From assembly GCA_019309815.1 (NCBI GenBank), contig JAFDFO010000064.1:1-10236 (forward strand): a stretch of DNA of 10,236 bases, given 5' to 3'. This document shows positions 5,677 to 10,236 of this stretch, piece by piece. Position 1 is the stretch's first letter, and every line of letters begins with the position of its first letter. Under the pieces are notes generated by a model, which worked only from the letters and a program-made list of their open reading frames with translations, searched no databases and had not been told where the DNA came from. Origin of the DNA: Deltaproteobacteria bacterium (GTDB lineage Bacteria > Desulfobacterota > Desulfobacteria > Desulfobacterales > C00003060). The translations under genes were made by a program, and so were the position numbers.

Positions 5677-5769
5677 GTGGATACTCAATTCTATTTTGGT
5701 CTGGCTGTGATCGTGTTTGCCTTCCTGTTGTGTTTCTGGTTCAGGAAAGATAATAAGGGGAAAGATTAG
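5677..5769 (+). CDS. 30-aa single-span membrane peptide
   Basis: GTG at 5677 is preceded by GAGGAGGATGAC, an excellent ribosome site, and opens a 30-codon frame ending at TAG 5767. The peptide starts MDTQFYFGLA, has a hydrophobic stretch at residues 6-22 rich in Phe, Val, Leu and Ala, and ends in a charged tail RKDNKGKD. This is the layout of a one-pass inner-membrane peptide with its basic C-terminus in the cytoplasm. It sits 71 bases before the permease gene on the same strand, so it may be a small accessory subunit of that transporter (inference). An overlapping ATG at 5672 gives only 12 codons in another frame. It is too short for family recognition. Confidence 0.6.
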   Translation: MDTQFYFGLAVIVFAFLLCFWFRKDNKGKD

Positions 5770-5840
5770 TGCCTGTTAAACTGATGACAACCATAACATG
5801 CAACACTTGTAGGATCGAATAAAGAGGAGGATTGCGGCGA

Positions 5841-7655
5841 ATGACACCTGAGATGATTTTGACTATGATTGTGCTGGCCTTTGTGATTTTTCTATTTGTC
5901 TTTGAGTGGGTGAGAGTGGATGTGGTTGGTATTATGATGATGGTTATGCTGCCCTTGATTGGGATTGTTTCTCCCGGGGACGCCTTTGTAGGCCTTAGCA
6001 GTAACGCCGTGTGTTCTATTATCGCAGTGATCATCATAGGGGCCGGGCTGGATAAGACCGGCGTCATGAACCAGGTGGCAGGCCCCATTATCAAGCTGGC
6101 AGGGAGGAGTGAGAAGAGGATCATTACCCTCATCTCCGGGACAGTAGGGATTATCTCCAGCATGATGCAGAATATTGGCGCGGCAGCCCTTTTCCTGCCT
6201 GCTGCCGAACGAATTGCAAAACGAATGGAAGTGCCGGTCTCGCGGATCCTCATGCCCATGGGGTTCTGTGCCATTATCGGTGGCACCCTCACCCTGGTGG
6301 GTGCCAGTCCTACTATCCTGTTAAACGACCTGATGATTCTGGGTGGCGAAAAACTCGAGCCTTTCGGGCTGTTCACGCAGACTCCCATCGGCATTTGCCT
6401 GCTATCTACTGCTATTCTCTACTTTATCTTGTTCGGAAAGCTTATCTTGCCAGGGGCTGAGGGGGAGGCAGACAAAGGGGTTACTGCAGCTTTGATGGAG
6501 GAATACCGAGCCCTGGGGACGGTTTTTGAATTACGTGTCCCCGACGGCTTTGAGGGGCCGAAGACCTTATACGATCTTGGAGTGCGGCAGAAATTCCTCG
6601 TTACCGTGGTGGCGATCAGCGATGCCGTCAGGAAAGAAAAGAACTTTGTACCACGCAGCATCGATGAGATTGTTGCGGGTGATGATCTTGCCATTGTGGG
6701 AAAGGAAAAAAACGTCAAAAAGCTGGCCGAGGAATACGGCTGGGAGATCAAGGACGGCCTGGAAGTTTTCGCTGAAAGCCTTTCCAGGACCAGTGCCGGC
6801 ATGGCAGAAACCATCGTTTCTCCACGCTCCGAACTCATTGGGAAGACCATGAGCGAAGTGAATTTCAAGGAACTCTATGGGGTCAACCCCGTAGCGTTAT
6901 TCAAGGGCAACAGAATCTATTATAGCGGTCTAACCCACCTCCGCATGCGGATGGGAGATACGTTACTCCTGCAGGGGCCCTGGGAGAGATTTCATATCCT
7001 AAAAAACCACCCTCAGCCCAGAGCGCTGAGCTTTGCGACCCCTTTGGAGGGTGAGATCTTGCGGCCCAGGAAGGCAAAATTGGCCGTAATCTGGCTGGCC
7101 GTAGCCCTGCTTCAGATAACCGTGTTCAAGGTACAGCTCTCCGTGGCACTCATGTCCGGGGCGCTGGGCATGATTATTACCGGCGTTCTTTCCATAGACG
7201 AGGCCTACCGTGCCGTGGACTGGATGACTGTGTTTCTGTTGGCAGGTCTGATTCCCCTTGGAATTGCCTTTGAAAAGACTGGAACCGCGGCCTTTATTGC
7301 ACAGGGGGTTTTGACACTCATCGGGACCCCGTCACCCATAGTCCTCCTCGGTGTGGTGGGTGTCATGGCGTCTTTTTTCACCCTGGTTATTTCCAATGTG
7401 GGAGCCACGGTCCTGCTGGTGCCCCTGTGTATGAACATGGCGGTGATGGCTGGGGGAGATCCCCGCATGGCGGCTCTGGTGGTTGGCATTTCCGCATCCA
7501 ACACGTTCGTCCTTCCAACGCACCAGGTGAATGCCCTGATAATGAGGCCGGGGGGGTACCGCACGGTAGACTATGCCAAGGCAGGTGCCGGCATGACGGT
7601 GATCTTCCTGGCCGTAGAGCTGGCGGTACTTTATTTTTTCTACGGGATTCAATAG
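5841..7655 (+). CDS. SLC13-family permease with two RCK_C (TrkA-C) domains
   Basis: A 604-aa inner-membrane transporter of the ion-transporter superfamily that includes SLC13/DASS, sulfate and citrate carriers. Hydrophobic helices occupy residues 5-70, 95-200 and 412-600. Each half has a re-entrant-loop motif: SSMMQNIGAAALFLP (106-120) and VISNVGATVLLVP (516-528). The typical SLC13 ending, NTFVLPTHQVNALIM then GGYRTVDYAKAG (554-582), is present. Residues 210-400 form a soluble insert with two RCK_C-like domains (about 225-300 and 322-390), which usually bind ligands and gate transport. The substrate cannot be read from sequence; sulfate, another oxyanion or a dicarboxylate are candidates. ATG 5841 is chosen because AGAGGAGGA ends 10 bases before it; an upstream in-frame TTG (5832) abuts that site. 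It follows the stress operon on the same strand and may share its transcript. Confidence 0.88.
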   Translation: MTPEMILTMIVLAFVIFLFVFEWVRVDVVGIMMMVMLPLIGIVSPGDAFVGLSSNAVCSIIAVIIIGAGLDKTGVMNQVAGPIIKLAGRSEKRIITLISGTVGIISSMMQNIGAAALFLPAAERIAKRMEVPVSRILMPMGFCAIIGGTLTLVGASPTILLNDLMILGGEKLEPFGLFTQTPIGICLLSTAILYFILFGKLILPGAEGEADKGVTAALMEEYRALGTVFELRVPDGFEGPKTLYDLGVRQKFLVTVVAISDAVRKEKNFVPRSIDEIVAGDDLAIVGKEKNVKKLAEEYGWEIKDGLEVFAESLSRTSAGMAETIVSPRSELIGKTMSEVNFKELYGVNPVALFKGNRIYYSGLTHLRMRMGDTLLLQGPWERFHILKNHPQPRALSFATPLEGEILRPRKAKLAVIWLAVALLQITVFKVQLSVALMSGALGMIITGVLSIDEAYRAVDWMTVFLLAGLIPLGIAFEKTGTAAFIAQGVLTLIGTPSPIVLLGVVGVMASFFTLVISNVGATVLLVPLCMNMAVMAGGDPRMAALVVGISASNTFVLPTHQVNALIMRPGGYRTVDYAKAGAGMTVIFLAVELAVLYFFYGIQ

Positions 7656-7963
7656 ACATGTATTCCCGGCGTCAGGGAGGCGACAACCTTGACCCCTACC
7701 ACTATTCTTGATAGTGGCTTAACTTTCTAATCGAGCGTTGACCGTTGTCTGTTAAAGGCAACGCGAGCTTGTCCGGTCCAACACTGTTCTTCTGAGTGAC
7801 GGCATTTCAGACCATGGCTGACGCGCAGCGGACCAATTGGGTTTTGACCGGCGTGCTCCCTGCGTGTGAAGTGTTGCCGCAGTGAAGAACCCCCGCCCGG
7901 AAGAGCAGGCAGGGCTCACTCGATCATGGTATAAGGGTTGCGGGCCTCGGAGAAAAGCCGATC
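7656..7963. other. Intergenic region between permease and histidine kinase
   Basis: About 308 bases without a convincing gene. It contains the hairpin at 7699-7717 and an inverted repeat, GCGTTG (7735-7740) with CAACGC (7759-7764). TGGCTGACGCGCAGC (7815-7829) has the GG-N10-GC spacing of sigma-54 promoters but matches little else. No good sigma-70 promoter was found for the kinase. Confidence 0.45.
7699..7717 (+). terminator. Possible weak terminator after the permease gene
   Basis: CCACTAT (7699-7705) and ATAGTGG (7711-7717) form a perfect 7-bp stem with the loop TCTTG, 44 bases after the permease stop. The following bases, CTTAACTTTCT, are T-rich but not a clean run, so termination would be partial at best. 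Confidence 0.35.
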
Positions 7964-9406
7964 ATGAAGATCACTCTCAGAAGAAAGATCATCCTTACCT
8001 TTTTCGTGTTCCTGCTGGTGGGCGGGGCCTTCTGGTCCATGAACTACTTCAAACAACGCCACCTGGAGCGGACAATTCAGATCCTCGAAAAGGAACACGA
8101 ACTGCTTAATACCATCCTTGAGGCCCGCCGTTACGAGAAGAACTTTTTCCTTACCATGGAATATCGTAACCTCGACGACGCCTTGTCCTACGTGCGCGCT
8201 GGAGAGCAGGCGCTCTCCAGCATAATGGGCGAAAAAGGACCCCGCATCCACACCTACAATCTGAACGACAAACTGCAGAAGCTTCGGAAATACAAGGGCG
8301 CTTTGACCGCTCTGTCAGTTTACTATGAGGATGGCTTCCTTAAGTTACCCACGGAACTCATGGAGAACCTGGTCAGACATGACCAAGAAGTCAGAAGCTC
8401 CGGGAAACAAATCACGGGCGATGTGGAGCTGATGTTGAAAGAGGAGGGCCGATATTTGAGTCGGCAATTGACTGAGGCGCGGACCTATCATTTCATTGCC
8501 CTCGCAGCAATCCTGTCCTTATGCGTATTCACCGCACTGTACCTGGTCTTCAATGTTATTCGGCCCCTAAAATCGATTGAGCATGCCATAGACCAGATTG
8601 CTCGGGGAGACTTCGAGAATATCCCGGCCCTGTCTACCGGCGACGAGTTTGCATCCCTGGTCACCAGTTTGAACCATATGATTGAGGAGCTTAACAGGCG
8701 GTCTGAACAACTCGTCCAGAGGGAAAAAATGGCCTCACTGGGAACGTTGACCTCCGGGGTGGCTCACGAATTGAATAACCCTCTTAACAATATTTCAACG
8801 TCCATCCAGATCCTGATGGAAGAGTCGGATGATGCGGACCGGGAATATCACAAGGAACTCTTGAGGGAGACGGAACACCAGGTAGACCGGGCCAGGGATA
8901 TTGTCAAGGCGCTTCTGGAGTTTGCCAGGGACACGTCTTTTAGCCCGAGACCGGTTCGCCTTAAGGACCTCGTCGAAAAAACTCTCAAACTGATCAAGGG
9001 AGAAGTTCCTGCCAACGTGAGTATTGAATTGGATATTCCGGACGGTATCACCGCAGAATTGGACCCGCGACGGATTCAGCAGGTCCTGATCAATCTCATT
9101 ATAAATGGAGTCCAGGCCATGGATGGTAATGGGAGTCTGGATATCGTGGCGACGGAAATGCCGGACGGTCACGGATTCTACCTGCAGGTAAAGGACTCTG
9201 GAGAAGGGATTCCCCAGGAGAACTTACCCAAGATTTTTGAGCCGTTCTTCACCACCAAAGATTCGGGGCATAAGGATGTCGGGGAAGGCTCCGGGCTGGG
9301 CCTCTCCGTGTGCCATGGCATCATCGAGCAGCATGGAGGCCGGATAGAGGTGGAAAGCGAACAGGGGAAAGGGACAACATTTACTATCTTTCTGGCGGAG
9401 ACTTAA
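7964..9406 (+). CDS. Membrane-bound sensor histidine kinase
   Basis: A 480-aa two-component sensor kinase. Transmembrane helices at residues 9-26 and 175-197 bracket a predicted all-helical periplasmic domain (28-172). It contains RRYEKNFFL (55-63), like the R-x-x-EK-x-F signature of helical bundle sensors (4HB/HBM type). A HAMP linker follows (about 197-250, with P201 and the GDEF at 226-229). The HisKA dimerisation helix carries the phospho-acceptor His268 in GVAHELNNPL. The ATPase domain shows the N box (LINLIINGVQAM, N377/N381), G1 box DSGEGIP (411-417), F box FEPFFTTK (425-432) and G2 box GEGSGLGLS (440-448). It has the NtrB-like form that partners sigma-54 activators, and the next gene encodes one. 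GGAGA at 7949-7953 precedes ATG 7964. The signal is unknown. It could also phosphorylate the receiver inside the Lon-like protease (inference). Confidence 0.93.
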   Translation: MKITLRRKIILTFFVFLLVGGAFWSMNYFKQRHLERTIQILEKEHELLNTILEARRYEKNFFLTMEYRNLDDALSYVRAGEQALSSIMGEKGPRIHTYNLNDKLQKLRKYKGALTALSVYYEDGFLKLPTELMENLVRHDQEVRSSGKQITGDVELMLKEEGRYLSRQLTEARTYHFIALAAILSLCVFTALYLVFNVIRPLKSIEHAIDQIARGDFENIPALSTGDEFASLVTSLNHMIEELNRRSEQLVQREKMASLGTLTSGVAHELNNPLNNISTSIQILMEESDDADREYHKELLRETEHQVDRARDIVKALLEFARDTSFSPRPVRLKDLVEKTLKLIKGEVPANVSIELDIPDGITAELDPRRIQQVLINLIINGVQAMDGNGSLDIVATEMPDGHGFYLQVKDSGEGIPQENLPKIFEPFFTTKDSGHKDVGEGSGLGLSVCHGIIEQHGGRIEVESEQGKGTTFTIFLAET

Positions 9407-9439
9407 GCTTCCGAAAGCACCATACTAGACAAAAAACCG

Positions 9440-10236
9440 ATGGAAACGCCCAAAGAAGTCATACTGGTTGTTGAGGATGAGGATGTTGCCCGTAAAAACC
9501 TGGAGCACATCCTGAAGAAGGAGGGACACGGGGTCGTTTCCGTAAACAGCGGTAGGAAAGCTATAGATCTGTTAAAGAAGAGGGAATTTGATTTGGTGCT
9601 TACAGACCTCAAGATGAAAAAGGTCGATGGCATGGAAGTGTTGAAGAGGACCCAGGACTTGTGGCCCTATACCGAAGTGGTGATGATCACTGGGTATGCA
9701 ACGGTTCAGTCAGCGGTTAATGCCATGAAGGAAGGAGCCTATCACTATATCGCCAAGCCCTACAAGATCGATGAGGTTCGAAAGATTGTGAAAGAGGCTC
9801 TCCTCAAGCGGAGGCTCCGACTTGAGAACATGGAACTCAGAGAGGCCCTCCAGAAGGTCAAGAGGGTCCCGTACATCGTGGGTAAGAGCGAGGCAATAAG
9901 GCCTGTGCTGGAAACCATTCAGCAGATTTCAACATCCGAGACCAATGTGCTCGTTCTGGGAGAGAGTGGATCGGGGAAGGAACTGGTGGCAAAGGCCATC
10001 CATCACCTCAGCCCACGCTCTGAAAAGAGGTTTGTGGCATTTAACTGCGGCTCTTTTGCCGAAGAACTGATGGCCAATGAACTCTTCGGTCATGAGAAGG
10101 GTGCCTATACCGGTGCCGTAACAGAAAAAGCGGGCCTTGTGGAGGTGGCCGACGGGGGAACCATCTTCCTGGATGAGATTGGAGATATGCCACTTTCCAT
10201 GCAGGTGAAGCTCCTGCGTGTCATCCAGGAAAGGGA
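9440..10236 (+). CDS. NtrC-family sigma-54-dependent response regulator (partial, runs off right edge)
   Basis: The first 265 residues of a two-component transcription activator; the rest of the ATPase domain and the DNA-binding domain lie beyond the window. The receiver domain (residues 6-125) has the acidic pair E12/D13, phospho-acceptor D56 in LVLTDLKM, T84 and K106. A short coiled linker (126-145) leads to the AAA+ sigma-54 interaction domain: Walker A GESGSGKE (174-181), the sigma-54 contact loop GAYTGA (221-226, with Tyr in place of the usual Phe) and Walker B TIFLDE (241-246). It starts 33 bases after the kinase stop with no clear ribosome site, so it is probably translated with the kinase. 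ATG 9440 is in the same frame as the kinase. It is the likely activator of the sigma-54 promoter at 4038-4053 (inference). Confidence 0.93.
   Translation, partial: METPKEVILVVEDEDVARKNLEHILKKEGHGVVSVNSGRKAIDLLKKREFDLVLTDLKMKKVDGMEVLKRTQDLWPYTEVVMITGYATVQSAVNAMKEGAYHYIAKPYKIDEVRKIVKEALLKRRLRLENMELREALQKVKRVPYIVGKSEAIRPVLETIQQISTSETNVLVLGESGSGKELVAKAIHHLSPRSEKRFVAFNCGSFAEELMANELFGHEKGAYTGAVTEKAGLVEVADGGTIFLDEIGDMPLSMQVKLLRVIQER

Noticed and set aside
5832..5840. TTG start for the permease
   Set aside because: It lies 1-2 bases after the AGAGGAGGA ribosome site, too close; ATG 5841 is correctly spaced.
7815..7829. Sigma-54-like match before the histidine kinase
   Set aside because: It has TGGC and GC at the right spacing but mismatches through the rest of the consensus; too weak to annotate.

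Overview
The window looks like chromosome of a Desulfobacterota-type (deltaproteobacterial) organism. This is an inference from overall style: moderate GC, a sigma-54 promoter with an NtrC-type regulator, a SPOR lipoprotein, SLC13/RCK_C permease and tandem universal stress proteins. No rRNA, tRNA, CRISPR array or insertion sequence was seen.

Layout. Bases 1-600 hold no convincing gene: a possible C-terminal tail of an ORF entering from the left, a degenerate octamer repeat, a 10-bp hairpin and a perfect 36-bp tandem duplication. A Pro/Glu-rich lipoprotein with a C-terminal SPOR domain follows (621-1262). A 460-base gap follows it, with a large imperfect hairpin and a good rho-independent terminator on the + strand. 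On the - strand (1727-3760) lies an unusual Lon-family protease. It lacks the usual N-terminal substrate-recognition domain and carries a complete response-regulator receiver (REC) domain inserted just before the AAA+ module. A dense control region (3761-4103) separates it from a divergent + strand operon. That region holds a sigma-70-type promoter for the protease, two perfect GTTGCA-N3-TGCAAC palindromes, an extra half-site, an IHF-like site and a near-consensus sigma-54 promoter. The operon holds a 97-aa double-repeat protein and two universal-stress-protein-like proteins. All three share a short motif centred on TFAEAG. Next come a 30-aa single-span membrane peptide, an SLC13-type permease with two RCK_C domains, a membrane sensor histidine kinase, and the first 265 codons of an NtrC-family sigma-54 activator that runs off the right edge.

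How the parts may fit (inference). The histidine kinase and sigma-54 activator form a two-component pair. The sigma-54 promoter and tandem palindromes upstream of the stress-protein operon are a natural target for that activator. The REC domain inside the Lon protein is about half identical to the activator's REC domain, so the same kinase could also phosphorylate the protease. The window then reads as one stress-response module combining transcriptional control, phospho-controlled proteolysis, stress proteins with a shared docking-like motif, and ion or anion transport.
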